DNA of 64,000 nucleotides. Origin: Anopheles merus. Taxonomy: Eukaryota; Arthropoda; Insecta; Diptera; Culicidae. Below the pieces are notes generated by a model. That model searched no databases, was not told where the DNA came from, and was given only the letters and a program-made list of their open reading frames with translations. Position numbers and translations under genes: made by a program. The stretch is taken from contig NC_054083.1 in assembly GCF_017562075.2 (NCBI RefSeq), positions 21,077,428 to 21,141,427 of the forward strand, in the 5' to 3' direction. Shown piece after piece: positions 27,501 through 40,563 of this stretch. The stretch's first letter is position 1. The number at the start of each line of letters is the position of its first letter.

Positions 27501-30500
27501 AACGCAGGAAGCATTTTAGTGCAGCCGTTACAGATTTTCCATTCCGTTCCATTTTAAACGGGCAGCAAGGGAACCAGCTGTGGGTACTTGAAATAGGGGA
27601 TCTTTTTCATCGCTGCAAGGATGATAAGTGTTGCTGGTAGCGTCACCTTCGAACTGTGTGCAGCGATGGTGCACATGGATCAATTTACCAATCCCCGGCC
27701 GTGCCGTTGCGATCGTTCCGCTGCCGGTACTTATGCTGGACCGCTGAGCATGCAAGCTTTGTCCGGCGTGTAATAAACGTGAAGCTTTGATTGTACCCAC
27801 CGTCCCGTCTGCACTCGAAGGCAGAGGCGCTATTCTCGCCCTCCATTTGACTGGGAACAAACGGGGAGCGCTCGCTCATTCTACTCACGAGAATTTGTGC
27901 CATAAATTTCGTCCACAAATTGCAAAAACGCTCACAAAAGAAGGGTAAAATTAAAACAAGGGCTCATCCCCACCGGTCAGTGGGGCCGAAAACTAGCCGG
28001 CGCGGTCGCCTGAAACTAGACGGTGTTTTCGAGGTGGGTTCAGAGCTCGTAAGTTTCGCTCGTAAAGCTACAGGGAAGAATCATTGCTTTGTTTTTGTGT
28101 GTGTTTCTCACTTGAACCAACACTAATTCTTGGAACGCCAAACCAAATGGTAGGAGGTAATTTTACGCCTTGCTACAGTAAACGTACCTCCTGCTGCTGT
28201 CAGCTGGACGTGTAACGAGCGGAGCTAAGGATAAGGATTTAACCTGCGGCAGCCGTGCTTCAGGATAATGAAATCGGATCAGAAATTAGTGATCCTTTCA
28301 TCCCCAGCGTGCTGTAGCACGGAGGAGTAAGACAGAGCCAGCTGCTGTGTAATCGTGAATTTACCGAGACGGAAAGAATTGTGCTCAGCACCTTGACGAA
28401 AGGACTGATTGCGTTTGTTTTGTTATTTAAATCGTCTGAAACATAAATGAGCATTGTTCCATCAGGAGAACTTCTACGTAACGTAACGAAGCGTTACAGC
28501 TTGTCTGGGTATTTTGAGTTTTTTAATCTTTAATTTAAACGTTTAAAAAATATAATTAAGGTCTTTTTCAAATATTAAAAAATTAATACATCCAAAGACT
28601 TATTTGTTTTGCTGTACAATCAGCGAACAATTTTTGTAAAAAAAAACACTTTTAAACATAAACGCCATAACTTCTTTCGTTTTACAGTAAACAGATGACA
28701 TCCTCAAAAGTTCCCCATGAAAACCATCTGCTGCTATTCCTAAAAAACAATAAAAACTAGAATAAACTGCATAACTCCTACAGCTCCAAGCGCCCAGAAC
28801 AAACTATTATCAAGCCCTCGTAACACTGTCGCCTATGAAATATGTGCCATAAATTTGTTTTCCTCAGTCAACACACCCGGGTGTGCTAACAAAACAGCAA
28901 ACCTGCATGCTTCCTCACCCAACCACTGACCAAACGCTGACCATTAACACCATTGCCGAACCCAAGCGAGCATTATCTCCAATGCGCAGTGCATACGATT
29001 TGAAGAGCGACAAATAAAACAACGCCCAACGTATTCGGCAAAAGTCTCGGGCGCCCAAACTTTTGCATTCAAACTGATCCTTGAGCGCGGGTGGAAGCAA
29101 CACAAAAACCACCCTCCTGCCTGCCAGCCTGCCTGCCTGCAAATAAATAACTGACCAAAAGAAAACACAACCCGTCCGAGCAAACACACGCAAACAAAGA
29201 CATTTCAGGGACACGAAACTGCTGCTGCTACTACATAAATTAGAACCTAACTGACATTTTGTTGGGCGCGTGGGCAGCCTGGTCCATAAAATCTAATTAA
29301 ATTAATCGTCCCAGCAGGACGGCACGGGTCTGGCAAACGTTAAGCCACAAAAACTCGCTTCAAATACCATTTTGGTCCAAACCGTTCGCGGAAGTTTGCC
29401 TATTGTTTCCGCCTTTGCAAATTGACGACAACTGAGTGAAGAGCAATGGAACAAGCAAAAAACAAACAGTTCAATTCATTTGCTAGGATAGGAAATTAAA
29501 GTGAACGAACACAAATGAAGTGGTTAAGTGAGTAAGTGAGGGATTCGTTTGGACACTATTCATTGGTACGGGCGAGTTGATTCGTCCGTTGTTTTTTTTC
29601 CTCCTGAAGGGTAAAGATGTCTTCCTGTCATGAAAAGGAAACTTTTTGTAACAAACTTCCTCAAGCCTAACCAATTGTGGTTGGAAATTGCATTACCGTG
29701 TTGCTTTATGTCAACCTACAGTGGAAAGAAAATTGCTGTTTTATTTAAAGGGAAAAGGGCTAACCATGGCATGGTAGGTCGAAGAAATAAAATAAAGCTT
29801 TTTACAAAAAAAGGAACAAAGCTAGTTAATGCTATCTCAACAGATAATTTAAGAAACAATATAATAATCATTGTAGACAGATAGTTAAATGTCTCTGGCT
29901 TTAAACAGTTACCAATGTCACATCAAAACTATGCAATTACTTGCCAAAAGTAACTCAAACATAAAGCAAAGAAAAAACTGCCTCCCAATCATTTATTTTC
30001 ATTTCCACAATCATTCGTCTTCCGTGGAATGAACAAAAAAACACACAAAAAGATAACCAACCCGTCCTGATGGAGCAAATGAAGCAATGTACAGCATAGA
30101 CACACAAAAACAGCACAAAAAAGAAATATCCAATTTCACCGCGAACCCAAGCATGATGGAAAACTTTTGTCCTTGCGGCGGAAGGTTTAATTAAGTTTTC
30201 CCCGCAATTTCTAATGGTTACGGTGGTGCGATGGTCACCACCCCAATGGCGGTGAAAATTAAGTCGACATTTGGACTTAATCACGACGGAAGGGAACGTC
30301 CGACCAGGAGCTACAAGCAACAACAAAAAAACTTTTTACCAGAAAAGTGATCTTCCTTTGTGCACTCTCGCCTTTCCCGATGGCTGGTTGAAGCAGAAAA
30401 AGATGCGTCAAAAACAATTGCTGTTTTATGTCCCCGGGTGCTGATAACATGGAAATCAGGTTCGAAACTGATTAAAGTCACACCAGCTGCTGCTCAGTGC

Positions 30501-32707
30501 CGGGCTGCTGGTTTGCAACGCGTTTTCACAAACACACCAGCCACACAATGAAAAAATGCAATTGCTTGTCTGTGTGTATGTGTGTGGGTGTGTGGTATAG
30601 AAAGTATCCCGCAGAAGTTTCGCGTTTGCATTCGATATCGATGGCACATTAACTGATCCCATCGGTCCGATCCAACCATCACCACGGGCGAGAAATGCGA
30701 TACCATTCTTGGCGTGCTTTTAACAGCTTCGCCAGCTGGCGGGAGATCATTGGCTTTGTCATTTGCCACTCGATGAGAGCGCAGATAAAGGTTCGATTAT
30801 TCCCACATGGCACAGTGCCCGAATTGAATGGGGACAGATAAAACATACACACGCTTCGAAACCACTGCACCGCAGCAGATCTACTGCTTAACGTAATTTT
30901 GGAGCGGGAAGTTGAAAATACTGATGTTGTAATTATCGCCAAGCGTCGGTTTTTAATGAGACAATTGTTTTACGTGCAATGATTATCACACAAAGACGCG
31001 CAAGAGATTAATTATCGATCCTTTCAGGAGGTTCTGTGGAATATTGAAGCTTATTGTTTGTGGGTTTATTGTTAAGTGATCAATATTTATAACAATATTC
31101 TACCAACACATCAAGACTGCCGATGAAATGCTGCTCTGTATCGCCAATAATGCCAGCTGAGCAGATCGTTTCATTAGCCTAATGAACGATCAAATATAAA
31201 CACCTGCTGCTATGCAAACCGCAAAGCTTTATGATGTTTCTATGAACTAATAAAGCTGCACACAAATTGAATGCCCAATAAATGTGGCCTAAGTTGCAGT
31301 AAGTTTATGGGCCATTTTGAATCGCAAATTTATGAATAGGAATGGTTCCTGGAATAATTTCATCTCCCTAAACCAGTTCAATTAATTTTGCATCTATTTT
31401 TTAGTAATTACAGAGTCTCCCTAGATTTTGTAGTTATTTTCCGGAAAATGTTGGATGCTTCCCATAGTTATTTGGATCGTTCAAACGATTTATTGGGAAT
31501 TCTCAGAAGTTTTTGATTTGATTGTATTAATTTTCATTCAAAAGATTGTGTATGGAAAAAATATAAATATATGGAAACATATATGGAATACGAAGATCAA
31601 GAAATCTTGTGAAACGCTGTACCAACAATTCATAACAATTCCGATGCACTTGCTCACATTGTGTGACACAAACGGATTGAACAAGCACTGGAAATGCACA
31701 CTTGTTTTCTCATGTCAAAGCTAATTTTCAGCTCTATTGATAGAATCAAAAATTGCACTCGTTTGACCTGCATGGCGCAAAAAAATCAGATACTAAATTG
31801 ACCAAAACGATTTCCACACAAAGCTCTGCTCAATACGAGTGTCTGTGTTCTGTGTGTGTCAATGCAGCAATCCATACAAAGTGAACACAATTGAAAACAT
31901 AAAAAATGCACAAACAAACGCACACACTGCCACGAAATTCCCACAAGCTTTCACAAATTAACCTCAAAGTGCACGAACCCGAAACCGGCTACACAATTAG
32001 GGAGGATACAAATGCCAGGACAGTGAAGAGGAAAATCAAGTGCGCGTTGCTGCAGTGCCTTTGTTTCAGCCGAGCATGAGATCATCAACATACGTTCGCT
32101 TCTCCCCAGCAAACCCACAGCACCGGAACCAACGAACGAACAACGCTACAGTGGATGCGGTGGATGGGGTTTTCCATCTAGATTTATGCAGTTCAGCGGT
32201 TAGTCGAAAAGAGTAACAAACGATGCAGATGGATTTCGACTATTGATTGTACGAGGTTTGGCCGTCCCTTTTTTTGTGTGTTTGGCTCAACTGATTTTGG
32301 GTGCATTTGGGGAGTGGTGGAAAAAAAATCGGAACGGGACAAACCACACCGTAACAAATGCATTTTCCGAGAGCTATAATTAAAGTTGATCTAAATCAGT
32401 GTCACGCTGGCGCCATTTGGATCTACTAAAAGGAGAGTTTTGGCTTCATCAGCACATGTTCAGCTCGTCCATAAATTTGCGTTCTACCTTTTTATGGAGA
32501 AAAATGGATTTGGAACTACATTTAAATAAATTTGAAAGTTTTTGTATACTATTTTTACCGAGAATTTAAGCCCTGTGGCTACACTGGTGAGAAATAAAAA
32601 ATGGTATTGTTTTAAAACATTCTATTGGAATAAACATTATTAGGGCCCTTCACGATTCTTATCAGTTTTTTTGTATGGAGTTTTACAGTTGGAGGCTGAA
32701 ATCATAT

Positions 32708-33149
32708 CAGGCCGCGGGGCCATGGGGTTTCTCAACGCTCATTTTCTCAAGCACACATGAGTGCTTTTGAGAAACCTAGGTTCTCAACGTTTGTTGAATC
32801 GGCACAAAATCGGTTTTGAGAATCTTTGAGAATCTTTGAGAAAGTTGACGATACAACGATCGGCTAACTGAAATATGAGAAATTGTGCTATTCGTTTTCG
32901 GTAATCACTTTGGATAATGTATTCAATGTTTATAAGTGGAAAAGTTTAAAAAAATATGTGATCAAAAACGTATTTTCTATTTAAAGCCCTAAATAAAACT
33001 TAAGTGGCTAAATCAGTTTCTCAGAGTGAGAAAAACTGACGTAGGCCACGGGCTCGCGTCTGAGAACAAGTTTTGAGTGCTTGAGAAACTTATATGGGTG
33101 CTTGAGAACGTTTTCTCAGCTTGAGAAAGCCCCGTGGCCCCGCGGCCTA
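32708..33149. mobile_element. 442-bp element with GC-rich inverted ends
   Basis: The left end is AGGCCGCGGGGCCATGGGG, then TTTCTCAA; the right end, inverted, is AGGCCGCGGGGCCACGGGG, then CTTTCTCAAG. This makes terminal inverted repeats of about 28 bp. The interior holds many TTGAGAA/TTCTCA words, including a tandem GAGAATCTTT. Further out, GTATGGAGTTTTAC on the left and the inverse of ACACTCCATAC on the right form a second inverted match, so the true ends may lie outside. No coding capacity and no clear target duplication. Confidence 0.65.
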
Positions 33150-35184
33150 ACACTCCATACAAAACCACACACAAAACTAGCCTGCCATTTTCTGTCTTGA
33201 TTATTCTAACCTCAAAACTATAATTAGATTGGAGTACCAGCTCGAAAAATGGCAAAACAAGGTGGTGTTTACATTTATCCCAAGGTGCATTAAAGAGATC
33301 TGGTGATGAAATCCAGAATCAAAGTGTATGTAGTCCAGATGGTCTCATAGAATATTTTTTTATAACCAAATTTGAACATCACTTTTTGACAGGATGGGTG
33401 AGAACTTTTGCTCAAACAAACTTCCTGGAGGCTTGACGACTAACAAAACACACTTAAAATCTTCATTCAGAAACAGAAGCGATACAAATCAGTCTTCTAA
33501 ATTCATGCACCTTGGGATAAGCCCATCTGTATATTATACCCAATTCGATAGCTGCTCGAAAACTGCTATACAATGCAAACAGCTGACAGGCTGAAATTTC
33601 AGCCCAAGAACTTAAAACGGAAAGGGCACCATAGATATAAAATTTCAAGCTTAAGCCGCCTGAAACTATGCAATTGGCTTAACAAATCGTTCCTACTGTC
33701 CGTGGCTTATTTCGGCACAGGTATACGGTCAACACAGAGCGCGATAAACATGATTAAAATAAAATCTTACTTCACAACATCAAACCAGCTAAATTATTCA
33801 TTTTGTAAAAGTATAAAATTTCGAAAAAAAACTGCCTCAAAATGGTCCCGAATAAAGAGTCATTTCCATCTCGTTTCTCTTAAAATGAAGTCATGCCTTC
33901 TAAGCGCAAAACTACGGCCGAAGCCTCAAGATAAACCCAGAACGGCCGTGCGATATCAAACGAACCGCGACCGAACGAATTACGTGCCGCAAAAGTTCTG
34001 TCCCTCCCGACTGTGGACTGTGCAGATGACAGGCGGCATAATTTCAAACAGCATCAAACCGAGCGGACAACACACCACACCGATCCGCGTCCAGATGGAT
34101 AAGATCCAGCCCCATGGTTCCGGGAAGGTGTGTGCAATCAAAGTTTTCGCCGCCCGTACACGGGTGCGGGTCCGCGACCGAAGTGTCCAAACTTTTTAGA
34201 ACCAGATCTTGCAAATGCTTCTTCCACACTGTACTCATCCTAACCACGCTGTACCGGGGCGTTAAGTTCTGCGGCAAACCAATTATCAAAGTATTTACCA
34301 CTATTTCAAATGGAAAAGTAGTACCGCTCGGGAGGAGTGGAGGCCAAAGCATTCCCATCCAGCCAGGGGTAATTGCAAAAGTTTCCCGGCCACAAACACG
34401 AACCTCAAACGGACGCTCGCGGGCCGTTGCTAGTCTGTGTGTGTGTGTTTGGTGGTTGCTGGTCGCTAATCTCGTTCCAGCGGATGAGGCGCTATCTGTT
34501 TGACGGCTGGCCAGTATCTCCTAAGGTTTACCGTTTATCGTTGCTCCTGTCTGATTCTCCAACCAAATTGTGGTCGCCTTTCTCTGCCATGGGTCGTGGT
34601 GGGCGGTATGGAAAATGTGTGGCTGCTCAACAATGCGTTCCCATTTATCATGATAACGAGCGGTCTCAGCTGAAGCTTGCAGGACCGACAAAAAGGCAAA
34701 AAACAACAAGATTTTTCTTTTATTTTTAAACAAATCTGATTGCGAGAATTTTCCATTAGAATTGTTGTCATACTTCAGTCTCGCCTAAACTTTGTATTCA
34801 ATGTAAGAACAACATCTTGCAAAATGTCAACCAATGTAGTAATAGCTTATGCCATTTCCAAAAGCTCCTTTTAATTATCTCATCTTTGCAGCGGACAAGG
34901 TTAATTGAATTTTGCTTCGTCTCCATGTTTTCCCACAGTTCATGGAACCTAATTGCACGGTGCAAAACGGTAGAAAACACACACAAACTTCACCTGCCCA
35001 ATATCAACAGTATGTCATCGTTCGAGCGTAACTGCAGCAAGCACTAAGAGCCGGTGGCAGTGACATTCTGGCACGCCGTAGTTACGGAACATCCCTTCCG
35101 GTAGTGCCGGTAGAAACATAAACAAGAAGAATCAAACCAACAACATTCAACAACATAAAAAAAAACATCCCTCCATCCGCATAT
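33150..35184. other. Region upstream of the DH44 receptor
   Basis: Expected to hold the promoter and any 5' non-coding exon of the receptor. A 208-codon frame at 33573-34199 is rich in Lys, Ser, Thr and Arg, with no domain or helix pattern, and is judged a chance frame. No clear TATA-initiator pair was found. Confidence 0.4.
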
Positions 35185-35192
35185 TAACGTCA
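35185..35192 (+). promoter_or_regulatory. CRE-like site upstream of the DH44 receptor start
   Basis: TAACGTCA (reverse complement TGACGTTA) differs from the cAMP response element TGACGTCA at one base. It lies 83 nt before the GTG at 35275, in the proximal promoter or leader. A role in cAMP feedback is only inferred. Confidence 0.3.
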
Positions 35193-35196
35193 GCGG

Positions 35197-35216
35197 ACTA
35201 GACACGAGGGTCTAGT
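35197..35216 (+). other. Short hairpin in the probable DH44 receptor leader
   Basis: ACTAGAC and GTCTAGT form a perfect 7-bp stem with a 6-base loop (ACGAGG), ending 58 nt before the putative start. It may affect translation if it is transcribed; the transcription start is unknown. Confidence 0.35.
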
Positions 35217-35274
35217 TAGTGTGCTTGTGTGCCCGGTTGCCCAGAGCGACGGAAGCTAGAAGCGGCTGGTCAGC

Positions 35275-35385
35275 GTGGCGGACTACGACGAACTTAGCTC
35301 GTTTCCACCAGAGCTACTCGGTGCATTCGAGAACAGCACCGAGTTCGAATGTTTGCTGCGGGCGCATCAGGATGCACAGTCCGAG
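35275..35385 (+). CDS. Dh44-R: DH44 receptor coding exon 1 (N-terminus; no ATG)
   Basis: Encodes residues 1-37, ending with FECLLRAHQDAQSE. It holds cysteine 1 of the ligand-binding domain and an NST glycosylation site, and ends at donor GAG|GTAAGG in phase 0. The frame has a TAG at 35257-35259 and no ATG after it; the only plausible opening is GTG at 35275 with A at -3 and G at +4. No hydrophobic signal peptide is seen, so an upstream exon that supplies ATG (acceptor AG at 35272-35273, exon from 35274) is also possible, although that acceptor lacks a pyrimidine tract. Confidence 0.7.
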
Positions 35386-38300
35386 GTAAGGTTGGACGGC
35401 GGAACTGGGGGGAACTGGAGAAGACAAACAGTGTCCGTGTGTCACCTATACTGTATGTGGATGTCCTTGTATCCCCTGTACTAACATTGTTATTGGCTCT
35501 CACTCAATGAACCAATCGACGGCAATCTCTTTACACTTTTCCTACAAACTCCTTTTTCGAACTCACATACACACACATACACGTTGCACCGAAAATCAAC
35601 ACAAACCAGCTCACCCATTTCACCGTTCACGTGTATCACATTTCCACAGACGCCGTCCGGTGGATGTCCGGTGGACTTTGACCGGATTCTGTGCTGGCCG
35701 AAAACGGATCCCGGCACCTGGGCAGTGCTTCCCTGCTTCGAGGAGTTCAAAGGCGTCCATTACGATGTGACACGTAAGTAAACGAAGCAACTCGCTCGGC
35801 CGATCTTTTGATTACGCTGCCGCCCTGCAGATGTTCGGGCTTTTCGGGGGTACACACACACATACACACATGATGTATAAACTTTTAGACATGCTCACAG
35901 TGTGTCGCCTGTCGAACGAAATATGATCCAGAATCGAGACAGGGTCGTAACCGGGTGAGGGCTAAGTACACAAGAACATCAACGCACAGTCCTTCCGAAA
36001 AGTGGAAGGAAAGCAGAAAAAAGCTACCAAAAGTTTCCCTTCTCGAGTGTATTTTTCCGGTGAACACTTACACAATGGTGGTGCGTCAGTGCTCTGACGT
36101 ACTACGAAGGGAGAAATTTAATAAAGCCGTTCAATGCAATCTGTCACTCGTTTTTTTGCGGACAGATACGTTTCGGCAAACTTTGCTGCTGGTACTCAAC
36201 ATGAAGAGCGGGCCTAAAACAATGTCCTAATAGTGGCACATTGTGTTGGATAAAAGTTTGGCCGAAAAGTTTGGCTTTAGTTTGCAGTTGATACCAATTT
36301 GCCAAAAATCGGGTAAGGCCGGGTGGGTATGGGCGGAACATAGCTTTGAAGCATATCAAACATGCTACCGATCAAAATAACTCGAGCTTACGTCGTACGT
36401 TCATATAACAGGAAATTGGACATTTTTCTGGAAAAGGAAGCGAAGAAAGCCAACGATCCGGATTCATAAAATAGGGGAACCGTTATTCTCGTTAAAGCAA
36501 GCCAATCTGCAGTCCTTCGTACATGTAGTGCCTTAAGCAACAATTAGAGGTAGCGTGACAGTTTGCATAAAATTTAAATGTTAGGATTATTTTTATGCAT
36601 TGAACAAAAGGTACGTAATAGGATATAGCCAATATAAATCAAATACGTTACACCCTTATTTATGTTACGCTTTAATCCAAAAAAACTATTATTTTGATAA
36701 ATGAATGAATTTCCGAGAATATTATTGAACATATTTAAAAAATAAAGAAATTGCAATCTAAGATTATTCTAATTCCAGTAACGAACACAATCGAATACTC
36801 ACTACAATTATCTAGGCAGCACGTGTAGGTACTAGATTGTTGAGGACTTATGATAAAATTACACTCAAATCGACTTTAATAAAAACTCCTAAGATCGTCT
36901 GCGGTGCTGAACTGATAGACAGTACATATTGGTTTCGTACTAAATCAGCACCTTAAAATGTCAATTACTGAAAAAACTACCATGATTCAAATACGAATAA
37001 TAAGCTTAAGTTATAGTTGACGTATGAAAAAAAAAAATCTATAATAATATGAAGAATGGAGATATGTGCAAAACTATCTAGAACTAACAATAGACGTCAT
37101 TTTGAGAGCTTTCTTTTAAAATAAATGATGTTAAACTACCAACAAACACTTAATATGCACTTATATTCCACATTTCAAAAAGTTTTTGAAAAAAAACCTG
37201 AATTTCGTATTCGCGCTACCTCTATTTGCACCTTTAATTAAATACAGTGGATACCATTTTGCATATCTTCCGGCGCTTTACAACCACCGACGAAGAGAAA
37301 GGTACAAACTAGTATTATTCATTTTCTGTCAATCACAATACCCTTTTAGTAGTATGTTGTAGCATGTTGAACAAAAGATCAAAAGAACCCTCATTAGTAG
37401 GTTAACACATTCCAAAAGTACCCAATTTCACGAAAGACGCACTCTCAACCGACACGTTTGCACAATACCCACTCGCCCTACAACCTTCACAAAACTTTAA
37501 ATAACATCCATTTATGAGCGTGTGTGCAAACATCCACCAAGCGACAGTTGAACAGACATAGGAAACCCTTTCTCTTTCCACAACGTCAACCTTCACCCTC
37601 CCTTTACCACACACACCGGTCTTACCACACTGGTATGACATTCAATTAAAGTTTCCCCGACGGCGTAATTGAAACTTGGTGCACTTGCACTTTCAACAAC
37701 GCCCCTATAATGTAAACTGAGACACATCCTCCCCCCCCCCCCCACACACACAGAGCCACAAGGACCGAGGGAAACCTGCAGTCCCGCAAATCATCGAACC
37801 ACAATTCAAGCCCGCTTCCCGGCCCCCTCGGAGCGATGGAAAAGGAAGGACAAACTTGCACTAACGGTGACAAACTTGAACTTGAAGTGCTGCTGTGGCG
37901 CTCCGCTGTGGCAGCACCATGGAATGACCATCCTCCGCCGCAAAGCTTCATTGGGTGTGTGGGGGTTTTGTGTTCACTCTCGCTGCACATGACTGTGCAT
38001 TTTCTGGGCATTTGAACGTTCAACCAACGCATAACCGATCCATAGCCTTTCAGAGCGAAAGAATGGCGTTGGTTCTGAAATTTAATGAGCAATTAAATAA
38101 TCTCCCACAAGCATCTGCCACTGACCAGTGGAAGGGCGGTTCGGGTAATACCCCAGAGCCATCACTGTACACATTAAACGATCAATCGTCGACGCTTTTC
38201 TGGGACGGACCGGAGGATAATTATTTCTAATGGGCTTTCCTGTGTTTGCATCTCTCCTTCGCCTCACCAGAGAATGCCACCCGCTACTGTCATCCGAATG

Positions 38301-40506
38301 GTAGGTGGGACAACTACAGCCACTATGCCGCCTGCCATCACGTGAACGAGCCCCCGCCGGACATTGTGGAAATTTCGTCCATCATCTACTACACCGGCTA
38401 CATCCTCAGCCTGGTGGCGCTTAGTCTCGCTGTGATAGTTTTCGTTTACTTCAAGTAAGTGCGAAATAGCAACACCGTGTGGTTTTGTTGTGTAATGCTT
38501 GATTGGGGCGGATGATTGGCTTTTATGTTTGTTTTATCAATAGAGATCTACGCTGCTTGCGGAACACGATCCACGCGAATCTCTTCATCACCTACATCCT
38601 GTCCGCCTTGCTATGGATCATCATACTAACGCTGCAGGTAAGATTGAGTGTACAAAGTATTATTTTACAAATATTTATTCAAAATAAGGTAATTATAAGA
38701 CTGCTTCCACAATTTATTTTCAATGTAGAAGATTACACTTTTTCATAATTGCAAATTCCCCAAAAAACAATCCCTTAAACATATCGTTAATCTTTATTTA
38801 ACAGGCAAATCAGAAAAAAATCCATTTATTTAAGCACATTGTTTATTTTGAGAGCGTTTTGGCTGGAGAAAATAAATGCTGTATTTTTTTCTACGGATTT
38901 TGATATACATTTTAATGTCCTGTAATAATTCTCAACATGACGAAGAACAATTTGACTGTACTAGTTGAATAATGTACTAGCAATAGAAGTAAATTAGGGT
39001 CGATCTCCTGGAACAGTCGTCAACTTGCACGTCTTAGCAATATGTCTGTGATAGGAAGTCCCATACAGGTCTTTGAATTGGTCTTGAACCTACCCCGACT
39101 TTGGAAGCTGATCCTGATCCCATACCCATCCTGGAACTGGTTCCAAAACAATGTCGATTTTTTTACTTTCAGAAACCCGTTCCTGATGCATTTCCCAAAT
39201 CTATACCAGTCCTGGTACTGTTCCCCAACATATACCTCGCTTAATAATGATACTGAGCTCTTACCAATCCTGGAGCATAAACAGAACCCATTCTGTTTAT
39301 AATACTGACCCAGAACTTAGCGCGATCCTCGAACTGGTCCTGAACGCATGCCAATTCTGGAACTGATCCAGTCCTAGAACTGGATTTTAATTCATTCTTT
39401 TCGGGAGAGAAACGGTCTCATGGTACAGTCGTCAACTCGTACGACTTCATATCATGCTCGTCATGGGTTCAAGCCCCAAATAGACCATGCCGCCATAAGA
39501 GTAGGACTGACTATCCTGCTATGAAGGGGGGTAATCCAAAAGTCACTGAAAGCTAACCCAACAAGTGATACAGACAGGCCTTGACCGACAACGGTTGTTG
39601 AGCGAAAAATAGAAAAAGGCCTTTTCGGGATTGATTCTAAACCTATACGGTTGCTAAAACTGACCCCTTTTTTATTCAAACTAAAAAGTCATGGCTCTAT
39701 CTCAATCATGTTTCTTGCGATATAAACAAATCGATTGAATGAACACTTTGGAACGCATCAAAAAACCAAAACAATCCCAAACAATGCAATACAAACAAAT
39801 AATACTAAATAATACCAACTAATTTTCATTTTTATCATTTTTAAAGAGAAAGAAACGTACATAAATTTAGTGATCCTCATAAATTAAAAAATATGAAGTA
39901 ATGCCTTTAAATGGCAAGGTTGCAACATTTTCATAGACATTTTCATTTAAGAAACTTTGCTATAGTAATAAGCTTAAAAAACCTTCAACATCTCATTTCA
40001 ATAGTTGTTAGATATTAAATATCCATTTTTGCTTTGCTTACTACCCGAAATTTCCAACTAAAAACGTTACGATTTTCCCGCAGCTATCGAGTGGCAGCAG
40101 TACCGGCATGACGAGCTGCGTCATCTTCGTCACGCTGCTGCACTACTTCACGCTAACCAACTTCTTCTGGATGCTCGTGGAAGGTGAGTAATGCCGTAAT
40201 ATCTTGGTTGCAAAATAAGAATTGTACATTTTTCCTACAAAATGAACAATCACGCATAAAATTCTCAGCAAGTTTTTATGAAAGTGCGAAAAAAAAGAAA
40301 ATACTTCCCACCGCTTGCAATTAGAACCGTTTAACAAGTTTCACGAGCTTTTCTGCGTATCCATAAGTCGAAAATATCAAATCACTCGTTGCCATACCAG
40401 CTTAGACTTAGGTGCTGCGAAATTATTTGTACTAACCAGTGCGTCAAGGTGCTCTCTAGCATTCGCGTTTCGCGAGAAAAGACCATGTCTCTCTCTCTTT
40501 CTCTCG

Positions 40507-40563
<57 letters not shown>

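Larger units (their letters stand above)
18259..32707. other. Intergenic DNA, no gene recognised
   Basis: Overlapping frames on both strands around 22.2-23.3 kb and 27.2-27.9 kb lie in locally GC-rich DNA but carry no domain signature. The rest is AT-rich with simple repeats. Non-coding exons, RNA genes or enhancers could be present and would not be visible to me. Confidence 0.5.

Noticed and set aside
33573..34199. 208-codon open frame, the longest in the window
   Set aside because: Biased to Lys, Arg, Ser and Thr, with no domain, helix pattern or signal; it overlaps other frames and has no splice or translation signals.
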